DNA from: Progne subis subis
Lineage: Eukaryota > Chordata > Aves > Passeriformes > Hirundinidae
Assembly: GCA_022316685.1 (NCBI GenBank)
Contig: JAKJHU010000615.1
Span: forward strand, 62,001-126,000
Length of the DNA: 64,000 nt
Direction of reading: 5' to 3'
Shown here: piece by piece, positions 37,664 through 50,300 of the stretch
How the letters are laid out: each line of letters begins with the position of its first letter
Numbering within the stretch: the first letter of the stretch is position 1
Made by a program: the position numbers and the translations under genes
Notes under the pieces: model-generated
Seen by the model: only the letters and a program-made list of their open reading frames with translations
What the model was told of the DNA's origin: nothing
The model's database searches: none

Positions 37664-37693
<30 letters not shown>
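37664..37693 (+). repeat. Poly-T tract (30 bases)
   Basis: An uninterrupted run of 30 T. No LINE or SINE body is recognisable at either edge. Confidence 0.95.
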
Positions 37694-38269
37694 CTCCTTT
37701 TCTTCTCTTGAAAAGAATCTGGTTTTGGGGAGGTTCCCTTCTCTTTTTGGTATTGTGCCTCTCTGATTCCAAGCACTTGTTTCCTCACAGTTTCACTTCC
37801 TATTTGTTCAAAAGGGAAAAGTTCAAAGCCACTCTGACAGCTGAGGGAAAAGCTTGCTGAATACTAACCCTCAAGTGTCTGTCTTGTCCTGACCTTGAGA
37901 AAGTAGCAGTAAACTGTTCTATTGCAAACACCACATGTGTGTTTTGTTAGACCAGGTTAGGAGGGGTCAGAGCTCACCTGAGGCTTGGACTGCACATTTA
38001 GACTGCTTCTCAGCAGCATAATGTATTTTTAAAAAGGGACATTCTCGCCTTTCTATGGGCCTAATACAGGCTCTGTTTAAAAACCTGTCAAAATCCCAAG
38101 CACACACTCCATAAAATATAAATAAGTACTTACTGTTTGCAGATGTTGCTTGTTTTTCATAATGTTTGTATTTGAAGTCCTGAATCCTCGCTTCCTGTCA
38201 GAGCCAGCCCTGTTGCTTTAGTCCATTTATTTCTGAAGGAACGGGAAGGACTTCAAAATGCAATTTCTC

Positions 38270-38400
38270 AATGAAGACACTTTCTGTCAGACCTGTCAGC
38301 ATTCGCAGCACAATTACCTTTTTTCAGACCAAGGCTAGCATTTATGGCTTTGACTGCATGCACAACCTCTCTTCCCCCCCAGCTCAGCTAAAGCAGTTGC
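38270..38400. promoter_or_regulatory. Candidate conserved non-coding element
   Basis: Repeat-free sequence with CAGACCTGTCAGCATTCGCA (E-box/TGTCA TALE-like word plus a retained CpG), AGCACAATTACC, and GGCTTTGACTGCATGCACAA. Its appearance resembles vertebrate developmental enhancers. TGTCA is the core bound by MEIS/TGIF-type factors. Confidence 0.28.
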
Positions 38401-39957
38401 TGTTTTTTAAAATACTCCCACTTGCCATAAATTGTGCCTTTAGGTTCTTTCAAAGCAACAGGATAACTTAGCAGACCTTTCTCCTATTTGCATGTTTTAA
38501 TTCCTTTGATAATGGGATACGAAGTATATTGTGGGGAACAATTCTGTCCTGGGAAAAGGGATAGATCAGATTTTTTTCATGTGCAATCTATCAAGCATCT
38601 CCCTCGGTAAGGTGAGCTCTGTCAAGCCATTTCTCAAAAGAAGAGAAAAAAGACAGGGGGAAAAAGGGTTGTTTCAGAAACACAGTGACCAGCTTGCCTC
38701 AAAGGAAAAACAGCATTTTCTGACCTACTATCTATCTGAAGAGTAAGTATAGATCATTTTTAGGGGACCATCAAACTTAGTCCCAAAAGAATTTTCTCAG
38801 ATTTGGGTTGAGCTTCTGTTCTACCCACATTCTAAGAAATAGTGCTTTTGATAGTTAATTTATCTGGGATCATTTAAGGTATTTTTTGAGTTATTTTTCA
38901 TACCAAAAATTTGAATCGACTAGGTAGAGGACTTCAGAACTACTTCTTATGCTCAAACCTTTTTGTGCAGGGGTGCATTTTCCACATATGGTGGATATGT
39001 ATGGGCTGAGGTGAACAGCATAACAGGTAATTCCTGGGCATCCCGCTGCTCAGCCCTCCTCCAGAATCCCGCAGCACTAGGAGTGTGTTTTATCTGCAGT
39101 GTGTGTTTCCCATTCAGTGAAGAAACTTTACCTTCATCTGCCTGCTTTAGCCACCATTTTTTCCCATTAAGTTCCCTTCTCAAAGTGCCTCCTCTCCCGG
39201 GTTAACCTCTCCTCTAGCAGCAGGCTCTTCAGTGTGCAATGCCACCACACTGCTGGCAAGGAGAGGGGGAGAAGAAAAGCCTCTCCTTTGTATTACAAAT
39301 TCAAAGGGTCATTATTCCATCGTTCCCTATGGACGAATGTGTGAAGATTATTGTGGGAAGTTGGTATTTATTCTGAAACTCTAATACGATCCTCTTGAAC
39401 ATTTTAATAATGCATTCTCTGGGGTCTGTGCTGCAAGTGTTTAAAAGGAAGCAGTATGGGTTAGCATTGGATGGCTGCTGCTTTGCTGGAATAGTCTAAG
39501 TTGTGGAGTTGCTTTTGATCAATCCTTGCTTTAAAAAAAAAGGCAGAAGTCCCTTTGCCCCCTTCCTCACCAGCCTAGAGTTCTTTTATCAGTTACATTG
39601 ATCTAGAAACAAGAACAAGGCCACAGTATTATATGTCCGCATTTGTTACGCTGATTTATGAGTTTCTTAATTCTAAGACCTTTACCTTATCAATGGCCTC
39701 AGGAAGTGCTAAATCCCTGATATTAAGCAGAGAAAGAAAACATTTAGCATCAAAATAGGTGGGATTTTTTTTTTTCCCCCCCCTTGGAGACAAATACAGG
39801 ATAAACAGCGTTCACTTGCAATTTGCTGCTTTCACTGGAATTTTAAAGCTTCCCTAATATGTGTTGTTTCTGTAGGGTCTGATTATAAACATATGTGTGG
39901 GACAATGCACATGCATGCTCAGATCAGGTCAGTGGAGTTTTCTTCATCTTTAAAGCT

Positions 39958-40190
39958 CAAAAACCATAAATCAAGATGAAAATACTCCAGCCAGGAGCTT
40001 TACCAATTGATACAATTTTAAAATAGGCCGCTGCTAAGGCTTGGGGGAAAGCTGACATGATGACTTTTATAATAGCTGAGCGTTTAAGGTTATAGAAATA
40101 AAAGGAAGAGGATGAAATCAGTCGCGTTGATCTTAGCCTGCAGGCTCTCTCAGCTAACTCGAAGCTCCAGCAATTATTTCTGCTCTGGCT
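39958..40190. promoter_or_regulatory. Candidate conserved non-coding element
   Basis: Repeat-free block with ACCAATTGATACAATTTT, AATAGGCCGCTGCTAAGG, GCTGACATGATGAC and CAGTCGCGTTGATC. The retained CpGs (GGCCGC, GTCGCG, TAACTCG, GAGCG) stand out against depleted flanks. Evidence is compositional only. Confidence 0.33.
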
Positions 40191-42098
40191 TTTCCCCCTT
40201 TTTTTCAGCAGTCTGTTTGAAATGAAGCAGAACCAGGCATGGCAAGCTTATCAGTGTCGTTAGCTGACAGGGAGCACATCACACCTGCTTTTACTTGCTA
40301 GTTTTTCAGGCACTTCATGCCACAGAAGAATGTTGATTTTGTTCTTATAATGTGTAAAGATTCATTTATTTCACCTTTTGAACTTGACAGAGCCACTCAG
40401 TTTTGATGGGAGTTTGTTTTCAACCTGGCATTTGGAAACCCCTGGCAATTACTGGACTGTGGCCCAAGGCTGCCTTGATAAAATATAGAGATGATCAAAC
40501 CCAACAGACCATAGGTCTGGCCCAGCTAAAGCACCCAGCCCACTGAGAGCCCGTGGGACTAAGGCTGAGGCTCGGATGTGCTGGTGTCACCTTGCTCATA
40601 GTACAGCTGTCCCCATGGTCGCTCACCAGGGCACCAGGACACAGTCAGGGCTTGGTACCCTGCAGGACAGTGGAAGAGTCCTGGGTGGAAGTGACAGCAA
40701 ACATAGGCCTAGGGAGCTTCTCTTCATACTTGTCACTTTTGGAAGTTTTAGTCTTACCTGAGTTTTTCTAATTTCTCCTTGGAGAAAACCTGGAGTGTTA
40801 CAGTTGCCTGATGTTGTAGCTATTTTAGCAGCTCTGCCCAGCTTGTTACGGAATCATGCAAGATTAGGAGGATCATAATCCACAATAAGAGGTCTAACCC
40901 ATCCTTTCCAAAAACCTGTTCCCATCTGTGGTACAGATAGGTCATTCTTTCCGTGCTTTGCAGTCAGGTCCATCTAATCACACTGCTCAAGGAGCAAAGG
41001 AATTCATTCACCCAAAGGGTCCCATTACAAGATATTCTGTCATCTCCATTTTAAACCTGTGAAAGCCTTATTTTGAGTGCTGCTGCCAAATGTGATAACA
41101 GGAGTCTTGCCCTGCTGAAGAGAGCTCAAGTATCTGGGATCAGTCCTATGTAATTGTTCTTACACAGACCTACTTTCTGTTGCACAATGATGCTTGCAGG
41201 ATTTGAGTTTGTAGCATTGAAAGCAGTAGGATCCTCTCTGCTGACTTTTAATGAGAACAGCTCAGACCTTCACTAAAGCCGGCACTCAGACAAAAAGACT
41301 TCAAATGTTTCTTGCAGCTATTGTTGTTTTCTAGCCAAACAACCTACTAGTGACAATTTTGTAAGTCTCAAATACTTGCAGATAACTGGCTAATAGACAT
41401 ACCATGTCTAAATTCCAGGTGCTCTTTCAAAGCCCCTACCATGTCTGAGCTCTGCTTTCCAGAGGCAGGCAGTCAGGCTCTGAATATATCCTTACTGATG
41501 GGATATCCTTACATTTGATCATTGGAAGTGAATCTCATTGAAGAAATTCAGAATAAATCTGGACCGTGAGTCTATAATGTGAACATACCCTACCACACTC
41601 TCTAAATGGTAAGAAATAAAAGCCAGGGAAAGAGCTAGATGTAGAAGCATTTCTGGTGATTGTTTGCTTAGAGAACAGCTAAATAGTTATATACATATGA
41701 AATAATTTAGTGTGCCTGAGGTGGACTCCTTGGCACAGCATTTTAACAAATTCCTGCAATCAAATCTAAATTACAAAGCAAAGTGCTCAGGCTGTTTATA
41801 GGAGTGAGGGGAGCTGATCAAGGGCTGGACTGTGCCATGAGCTGGCAGCTCTGTCTTGCCCTTGGAACAGACAGGGGGGAGCCTGGCTCCCTAAATCATC
41901 TTTTCCTTCCCCCACCCCTCTGTGATAGACCCCATCTGAAGGTATATTCTCCATAGCCCCTGTGGGCTACAGAGTGTTTGGGCTTGTTCCCTGGCATTTA
42001 GGTGGTTTTAGAGTCCTTTGCCCTCTGCACAGCTCTGCGCCAAACCGAAGGAAGGGATGGAGTCTTCAGGTTTAGATTTTTCAAGGTTGCATACTTTG

Positions 42099-42104
42099 TT
42101 TATT
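42099..42104 (-). terminator. LTR polyadenylation signal
   Basis: The minus strand reads AATAAA about 95 bases downstream of the TATA box, which marks the R/U5 region of the LTR. Confidence 0.6.
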
Positions 42105-42196
42105 GTTTCTTATCTTACAATTTTCTCAGTGTCCAACAAGATATTTGCCGTGGCTTGGACTTCTGACGACTCCCCCCGAACTGGGGCTGTCCTTAT

Positions 42197-42204
42197 CTTT
42201 TATA
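42197..42204 (-). promoter_or_regulatory. LTR TATA box
   Basis: The minus strand reads TATAAAAG about 410 bases into the LTR. If active, it would drive transcription leftward, away from IRX3 and antisense to FTO. Confidence 0.6.
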
Positions 42205-43484
42205 CTAATTGCTATGTATTTGTTATTTACTATTTCTTACCGATGTCTATCACTAATACTAAAAAGGTCATCTATACACTGACCCAATCCTCACTAACTA
42301 CTTTGTGCCCATGTCACTGCTGAAATGGAGTGAGGGAAGAAGAAAGAAGAAGGAGACAACGCCCTGAATTCTCCATCTTACTTCCATTCACTTCAATGCT
42401 AGAAACATAAATATACTGTTTTTTCACCCTGTGATAAGCTAAACTTACTATTTTTCACACTCTTGTGGCCTGTAAACCCTCTCGCAGTGAAGGAAATTTT
42501 TCCCATGGACTGAGATCAAAGCCAGTGTCTCTCTGAGCTCTGGGCTGGGGTCTCAGAGCCCCCTGCCCAGGTTTCTGACCCTCCAGGGCAGCCAAAGGAA
42601 TGCCCTGGACTCCAACAACAGAGGAAAGAGGGGAAAAACCTGAGGTTATAGAAACCTGTGCACACTCCCAGCTTTACTACATGGGACATAATGCCTGTCC
42701 TCCTGGGCACAAGGATAGGGAGAAAAGGACAAGCTGAAACTCTTATTTTTTAGCTAAGTTTGTGGAACCCAAGAGAATATTGCTGGGAATGACCTCAGGA
42801 GGTGTCTGTTGAAAAACCTGGGCTTCAGGAAGGGCTGTGGTCTGTGTGGGCAGGACTTGGCTCCTTGTCTTAATTTGAGGAGTGTCTCTGACTCCACCTA
42901 ATGCTTATTTTCCTGAGTTCAGTGATAAATATCTCAAAGGACTGTATGATAGACATGCAGCAGAAACAATTTAAGTGCTACTTACAGTGTCATGAAACAC
43001 AACCAGATTCTCTGCCAGCTGCTTCCTTTATCAGTCTTCTGGGAAGATTTTCCTGTGTTTTGAAACACATGGTTGTTTCTTAAAATGCCAAACAAGGGTT
43101 TTTAATGAACCTGGATAATTTGCTGGTTTATTCTGTTAATTGTCAGGATCAAAATCATATTTTAAAAAAACCCAAACCCCAAAAGATTTATTTTAGCTGG
43201 TGATAATTCAGCAGTTTTACTGCATTATTGTTGCTCAGCTCTATTACTTAATACATTATTTTTCTGTTATTAAGACATTTTAAATCTGAAACAGTTAATC
43301 TGGGAATGTCTGAAATTACACCATTAAAGATGTGATTACTGATGAAATGAAGTTTGTAAATGGGAATTCCAAGGTTGCTTATTTTCTGGACCTTTTCCCA
43401 TCCTCCTTAAAGAATGCCTTGTAAAAGGACTGGGCTAAAAATGCACAATATTTACTCCCTCCTTTCCCCATCATTTACAAGTGC

Positions 43485-43780
43485 TCAGATTTTCTAGACT
43501 GTGTATAAGGGATAAAGAGTGTGAAAATATGCCGGAAAGCTTTATAAGTCTGCACCATTCCACAATCAGCTCTAATTGTCCAGCATAATATGTTACACGC
43601 AGGCATAAAATATGCTCCTATGTGCCTTTATAGACTATGCCTTGATGAATATTTATAATATCTCATTATTGCAAAACGTTTCTGCAAAAGCATCTGATTG
43701 ACAATTAGCTTATTGCTGTTTTATATCATTTTTCTTTTGGCAGAGCCTTAAAAACTGACAAGCATTTTATTAATTTATAT
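43485..43780. promoter_or_regulatory. Candidate conserved enhancer with PBX/homeodomain sites
   Basis: TGATTGACAATTAG at 43695-43708 fuses a PBX/TALE-type TGATTGAC with a CAATTA homeodomain core. CTCTAATTGTCCAGC occurs at about 43571-43585, and ATATGCCGGAAAGC is an ETS-like word with a retained CpG. The block is repeat-free. Its character is that of a deeply conserved developmental element, but this is by eye. Confidence 0.4.
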
Positions 43781-45232
43781 ATTTATAATTTATAACTTAT
43801 TGTGTATTTGGCTTTGGAAAGCTTCAGAAAATTCACTGAAAATGCATACGTTAAAAAAAAATACCCAAAGCAAAGTAATCTTTGTTTGACCCTAGGTTAT
43901 GTTTTGTGGTGTCCTAATACCACCTCCATTATTCTCTTTAGTTTAAACTAATGGGCTGATATTATGCTAGGCAACTTTAATTAGGGTGTCTATTGCTTAG
44001 TAGGCAGCATTTTTGCTTTCAGGCAAGTATGACATGCTGTACAGTAGAGACTTAATTCCTGTTTAGGGAGAAACTATAATACATCTCAGTTGCCAAGTGC
44101 ATCATAAGCAATCACTCTTAGAGAAAAAAAAAATAAAGAAATGTATTCTCTCCTAGATACCAAACACCCATAAGCCCATTAATGTAAATGAGTGATTACA
44201 CGTGTGCATAGCACTGGGAGAATACATTGTCAGGAGATGCCAGAATTTTAGATGAGATAGAAATAGCACATGGTATATCATTTAATGAAGACCCAAATAT
44301 TCCTGAGAAGAAAGTTCTGTGTTACTGTCAAGGTGGAATCTCTGGATTTTTATTTTTATTGTTTCATTAGAATTATAGGAGAAATAATCTCTAAGGCTCT
44401 ATTTCTATATTAATAATTTTTTATCTTCAGCTTTCCTTTCATAGCTTTTTAGATTTGCCTTGCAAATTCAAGCTCACATTTACTGAAGATGACTTTAATG
44501 AAAGGTGTGTTTGTTAGATGACATTGTGGGTGCACATATATTTCTGGAGATATTTTGTTGAAATGTTACAGTCCCTAGGATGCATCATACAATTCAATAT
44601 CAGTGTTACTGACATATCTGTGAAAACAATCACAAAGATAAAGAAGGTGCTCCATCATGTGTTCATTTCCATCAAATTAATAATACATGAAGTTCACATA
44701 GTACAAAATGTCAATTATTTATTTTTTGTATATGCAAAAACCAAAAAGAAGGAAGAATTTTTGTTGTCAGAAAAAGAATGATTTTAAGAGATCAATGGTA
44801 ATTGTACCATTTAAAAGTAAAAATTATTATTTTTGCAGTACAGGAGAAGATGCTATAAAAATGTTTGTTTATACTATATTCTGTTGAACATTTTGTGAAA
44901 GCAGACAAAGATTTATACTTCAGTCCTTTCAGAATATACATTATAAAAAATTAAGGTACACGTCATATTCCTAACTTTTTGCATGAAAGGAAAGGATGGA
45001 CTATTTCAGTAAAAACAAGCACTCATTTTTAAGTTATAGTAAGACATTAAGACTGGGAAAACTCAGGTGAAAAAACCCTCACTGTAAACATAATGAAGTT
45101 ATTGATTTTAATTTTCTGCCTTTCCCATTGAAGAATGAAGCATCTGTGTAGGATAGCTGAAATAGAAAAGTGAAGGAATTGGAAATCTAGAGCAGATCTA
45201 GTGGAGGGGTTTCAACAGCTTTCAGATAATAA

Positions 45233-45295
45233 TTTTTTTTGTTTGTTTGTTTTTTTTTTTTGTTTTTTTTTTTTTTTTTTTTTTTTTGTTTTTGT
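45233..45295 (+). repeat. Poly-T tract with TTTG interruptions
   Basis: About 60 bases, nearly all T with a few G. No retroelement body is identified beside it. Confidence 0.95.
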
Positions 45296-45619
45296 ATGCT
45301 TGACTGGGAACAAAAAATACTGAATACTGAACAGTAGCATTAACTCAGTTGTATCTCCACAAGCATACCTGTTTGGACATATTTCGCATTGATATTCAAG
45401 TATATATGCCAGTCAGTTTTAGACCATTTAGTAACAAAATATTATTCTGAAAATCCAGACTCCTTTTCCTGTTCGCAAATGAAAACAACCACACAAAAGC
45501 TTACTCCTAGGGAAGGCTGGGGATTTAGTGTGAATTCAATGACCATGCCCTAGATTCCTATCTGATCCTAATCTCACAAGTTATTCAGTATCTTTATGCC
45601 AGTAAAATAACAAATAATT

Positions 45620-45810
45620 TCTTGCCTATAAATAGACTTGTTGTAAAGTTGTTTTTACGGAAGAGATCGTTATTTCTTACAATGAAGTCTTCAGCAAAAG
45701 CACATTTTGCTTTGGTAGCTCTGTTGCCAAAATTGTTACACGAAAACTGCTGACTAAACTAGTTTCTTTTGGATTGCATTATGATTTTCCATGGAACTTT
45801 AGCATTCTGT
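45620..45810. promoter_or_regulatory. Candidate conserved non-coding element
   Basis: Repeat-free block with retained CpGs (TTTTTACGGAAGAGATCG, TTACACGAAAACTGC) and AT-rich words such as GGATTGCATTATGATT. Judged by composition only. Confidence 0.25.
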
Positions 45811-46618
45811 GCAATTTTTCAATTGCAAGTCAAAAAAATTTTAAAATATTGAAACGTCTCAGTTCTGGCACATTAAAAATCTATGAAGAAATTTAAACCA
45901 GAAGTCGTAGCAAAATGCCTGAGCTGCAATGCAGACATATGAACATCAAGGAACTGGAAATTCTGGGGTGTTTTTTCCATTTTTTACTGCATATCTAACC
46001 TAAATAGCGATTTGCTTTATCTCTGCTTTTGTGTTCTATCTCCACAACAGAGCTGTGAAGATTAATCCATTAGTGATTGCAAAGGGCTCATATTAGTAGT
46101 GATGGTGTAGTCATGATAGTCTTAAAATAAAGTGAGGCAAGATTTAGGGAAGATTCAGTATCTCTTATTAGTTATAGGTGTTTAGTCATTATTAGAATTA
46201 TATTAGACATACTTATGGAGAAACAGATAAGAAATGGACGTGCAAGGGCACTTTTCAGGTCTGATATACAAGCAGCAAACTTGGTACATTTGGATGAGGT
46301 GTTCTGGAACTCGTGTATCTCTCCCCTATCCAGCCAGCCCCCAGCTCCCCTGTCAGCCTTGGAGGGCCAGGGCTGCTGAGAAGAGCTGTGGGAATGCACA
46401 GCATCGCTGTTACCAGAACCTGGGGTAATAGTCCTGGTAGCTAAGAAGCAAGAAAAAGGCAGTGGCAGCAGGTTAGGGGTCTTGTGCTACAGATTCCCAT
46501 TGGAGTGAGAGGTTAGAGATCTACTTGCTAAGGACACTCCGTGGAAAATGGAGCTCCTCTTGCAGTACACACGAGCTACTGCTGCCTGTGCTGACAGTAT
46601 TTAGAACCATCCATTGCC

Positions 46619-46634
46619 GGGGCGGGGGGGGGGG
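46619..46634 (+). repeat. Poly-G tract
   Basis: GGGGC followed by 11 G. Such a run can form a G-quadruplex only together with neighbouring G runs, which are absent, so nothing further is claimed. Confidence 0.9.
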
Positions 46635-49600
46635 AAGCTACCTGAAGTCAAATATGTGTGCACATTCATATTTTAGGGGAATCCACTGTCGGATGTCTTT
46701 GAGAAATATACTAAATTTGAATGCTCGTAAGTAAGACAATAATATCCTCAAATGAAGACAACTTTCTTCTCTTAAAATAAAGGAATGACATTTAGTGATT
46801 CTTTGGCAAAAGAGGTAGAGACGTCATGTCTCATTTACAGCATTCTGGTGTTGAGGAGCTGTTGTTACAGACTCAAATTCCTCACTGGATCAAGAACATC
46901 ACTGTGCCTGCTGTACAAGCAGAGCTGATAGGCAGGTCAGTCCTGTGAGTCAGGAAAACAGAAATATACAAACAACATTGAGGGTCAGAGCAGCAAACAG
47001 AGACTTTAGCACATCTAAGCCACCCAGGAGTTGCCACACTCTGTATGGGTGCAGCAGCAAAGACGTTTGAGGAGGAATTTGATGGAGACCTCTGCTGTCC
47101 TATTCTTCTGAAGGACAGCTGCGTTCTGTAGGTGAGGAATTTTTGGGAGCGCTCAGGGTTGCATAGTTGATGGGGTGCATTTGGGGGTGTGGGGGCTTAC
47201 ATACCAGGATTTGGTGACAAAGGGACAGGAAAGGGGGGACAAGCTGCAGGACAGATGGCAAATGTAGGGCAGAAAGAATACCACCTACAGCCCCTGCCCC
47301 AGCTCCTCTGCCAAGTTCAGTTTTGGCTCTAGAGGTGTAAGGAACTGATTCTACAGGCAAGTGATGACTCCTTAGGCACCAACACAGCTAAGGTAGCTCA
47401 TGGTAATTGAAGTAGAGAGGCTTCAATCCAGCAACCCCTCCTGGCACAGCTAATCAGGGCTCTATCCAGGGGTTATAGCTGTGGACAGGACCACAGTCTG
47501 GCTGCTCACTAGTTAGTTGGGCACTCAGTGTTTTTGTGTGAAGCAGTGTGGCACAGCAACTCCAGAATGTATGATACAGAGAGAGGGCTGCTGGGTCTGC
47601 CCAGCTTCTTTGAGGTTAGATGTCTCAGGAAGCTGAAAACAGGATTCATCAAGTCATGATCGTGTTTGAGATGTCTGAAAACGTTTCAGTTACTTGTTCT
47701 TGTGTCCAGACATGGAGTGTAATAATAATCAGTGACGTGGAGCTCTTGTTAGGATGCAGCTCTGCAGCTTTGTGGCAGGCATTGCATGGGGCACAGCTGC
47801 TGGGTGAGGCAGAGCCCTCCTGCAGCACCAGCGCTGACTACCATCAATGAAACAGGATTTCAGTGAGATGTGCAGCATCACTATACAGTGAGACTCATTT
47901 CCCCTCTTAGGCACCTTAACTTGGCTGGAACTCTATGGGCTGCTATGGTTGAGCAAGGAAAGACCAGATTTAATTCCTTACTCTAGCTGTGATGGATTTT
48001 CCATCTACTCATTCCATTCTTTTGCTGATGTGTCATCACTGACTTTAGTTAGTTTCTTCTGAATTGTACTGTTGGAAGAAGAGAAACAAATTTATAAGCT
48101 GATACATCTGGCATGATTTTTAAGGAACACTTATAAAGATTATCTGTATAAATTCTGAAAATCTGTGTTCCTAGATTTTCCGATTAATTAAAATTTATAT
48201 ATATAAAATTTGTAGACTTCTAATTTTATTTTCTAAAAAAATCCAATTCTTCTCACAAAAATTGCTATTAGGACAAAAAAAAAATATAGTTATGTCTGAT
48301 AAATGTTTGCACGAAACTATTGGTCTGAGAAAAGTACCATTATTTTTTTTTCCTCCTTCATTCTCTCTCCTTGATCCTTGATAGAAATTACGAGGCTCCA
48401 GGGTTTCTTAGCGTGTTGATTCAATCCAATGCATCCCTAGCTGAAGCACTGTAGTAGGCTGGCACAGAGGCAACCCAACAACCAGCTGGAATGGATCTCC
48501 AGGATTCTGCGAGTGAACCTCAGGTGCACTCACTGTGACAACATCTCAGCACGAGCACTTGGATGATTTCCCAACGCCTCCATCCAGGAAAATGTTTTGT
48601 GCATCAATTACTATTAACACTTCAAAGATACCCCCACCCCCTGAAAAAAAAAATCCAACTTTCCTCTATACAAAATTGTCATATATCAGCAGGATATGGA
48701 TTTTCAAAGTTATTGTTGGTTTTATAAGTGGTTTAAAAATTAACAAGGAAAAAAATATAAATTCTTTTTATATAACTATGTTTTTCAAGTCTCTAAGTTC
48801 ACATTTGCAAGCTCTTTTATTCTGTGTGTTTGGACAAGCAATACTCTCCAGTCAGATCACAGATAATTTACACTTTTTGAGCTGCAGGTTTCTAATCTGA
48901 AAATGTTTTTTCAAAAATGAAAAGTTACAATTCTCACGCAATTCTCTGGCTCGAGAAGTTCAAGTACAGGAACACAAACATCACAGGACCCTTGATAAAA
49001 TGTTAACATTTGCAATAGCAGCTTGATCTCTTTGCTTGCAGATGTAGTCTGGCGTGGCTGTTGAGGACAGGAGCCTGCTCTGGGTGCTGAGCTTTGGTGA
49101 AGGTGATGGCAGAGCAGCCCAGCAAGGACTGATCCAGCCAGGGTAGGGATGGGAAGGCAGCCGTAACCTGGAGCAGGCCTGCTGACGGAGGGGGAGGACA
49201 GCAGCAAGCTCAGGTGGTCCTGTTTCTGTCCAGGATTTCCTGGAGTGAAATTTCCTGGAGTGCTCATGTGCAGAGCAGATGCTCTGTGCATCTGCAGCAA
49301 AGCCGTGGTACCAGAGCTCCAGCATATGCCCTCGATCGGTGCTCCTGCTGGATACTTGGTACATACCTGCTCAGGAGCCACTGGTTTGGCATTTCTGCCT
49401 GTCCATCAGTCATTTGTATTTAGTTATTTCTGGGTTGCCAGAAATCCTAGATTGTTCTATTGTCCAGAGCGTTTAGACTCAGCCCAGGCAAAGTTTCCAG
49501 GGGGAAAAAAGAGGATAAGTCCGCAGCAATGCCATTGTAGCCCGGCATAAAAACTTCTAACACCTGGAAAATGTTCATATTTTTAATATATTATTGGTTT

Positions 49601-50124
49601 AAGGATGGCAACCCATCCCCTCAATGAATTTTGTAAAGATAACCTCCTGTGTGAAAGAAAATCAGCATTTTCAGTCTGAAGTAACCAGGTAGAGCATTTG
49701 TATCAAAGCATTACCTGTCTGTGCCAGACACTGGTGCATGCTCCTCTCTAAGCATAGCTCCACCAGTAATCTGGGTTTCTTACTTGAGAAATTGTACTTG
49801 CTACACAACCACAAATTCCTGTGATTTTGAGAGGACCTGTTCAATCCAGACTGAACGGGTCCTTCTGTAATACCACTAAATTGCCTCTGAGTGTCTCTAC
49901 AGTTCATCTCCTTCTAGGTGCAGCCAAGCAGGAATAATGTAAGAGAAATGATCACTGAAATTTATTGGTGTCAGCTTTGGCTTTGTATTCATAACATCTT
50001 TTACTGTTATTTTTAAGGATATTGCAGATTGAAACAAGGGAGGATCAAGTGTCCCAGTTGTGTTTAAAGGAAGTAAATCTTTAAGAAATTATTGTGAAAC
50101 AGATGTTAAATAAATGATTTTGAG

Positions 50125-50300
50125 TTCAGATCTGTGACACGGCAGTTACCTAGGGAGACCCTTTAATAGCAAAACTTAGTGATTTAGACCTATGGCTGAT
50201 GAAGGGAAATCAGACTTTTTATTGTTATAACTACATAATGCAGCGATTAAACATGCAAGTGAAAATGGATTGTTGCATCTCCTACATTATTTTAAGCCAA
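50125..50300. promoter_or_regulatory. Candidate conserved non-coding element
   Basis: Repeat-free, with CTGTGACACGGCAGTTACCT and AATGCAGCGATTAAACATGC. CGATTAAA is a homeodomain-like word containing a retained CpG. Low certainty. Confidence 0.27.

Larger units (their letters stand above)
36113..42000. other. Intergenic, no gene seen
   Basis: The first 320 bases are GC-rich with several CpG and overlapping open frames of up to 156 codons, probably an extension of the neighbouring CR1 or old GC-rich DNA. The rest is mostly unique AT-rich sequence with a 30-base poly-T and candidate elements at 38.27-38.40 and 39.96-40.19 kb. No splice-flanked coding segment was found. Confidence 0.55.
42003..42617 (-). 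mobile_element. Solo LTR of an endogenous retrovirus, antisense
   Basis: Read on the minus strand, the element begins TGTTGGAGTCCAGGGCA at 42617. It has a TATA box (TATAAAAG) at 42204-42197 and an AATAAA at 42104-42099, and continues through a U5-like stretch ending near 42003-42020. The TATA to poly(A) signal spacing of about 100 bases is typical for U3-R of an avian LTR. The phrase GATGGAGAATTCAGGGCG inside is also LTR-like. No primer-binding site, gag/pol sequence or second LTR is seen, so it is a recombination-derived solo LTR about 0.6 kb long. I found no clear target-site duplication, so the 3' boundary is uncertain by about 20 bases. Family (ERVL or ERVK type) is not decided. Confidence 0.75.

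Noticed and set aside
37664..37693. Poly-T (and the poly-A/T tracts at 33.9, 45.2 and 63.4 kb) as tails of processed pseudogenes or LINE-1
   Set aside because: No gene-like or LINE-1-like body next to any of them; birds lack abundant LINE-1, and CR1 has no poly(A) tail.
40490..40770. Suspected diverged CR1 or small gene around 40.5-40.8 kb
   Set aside because: I could not match the order of any CR1 landmark, and the 72- and 61-codon frames show no family.
48911..49381. 156- and 127-codon overlapping minus frames
   Set aside because: Two shifted frames open over the same region without known motifs; compositional artefact.
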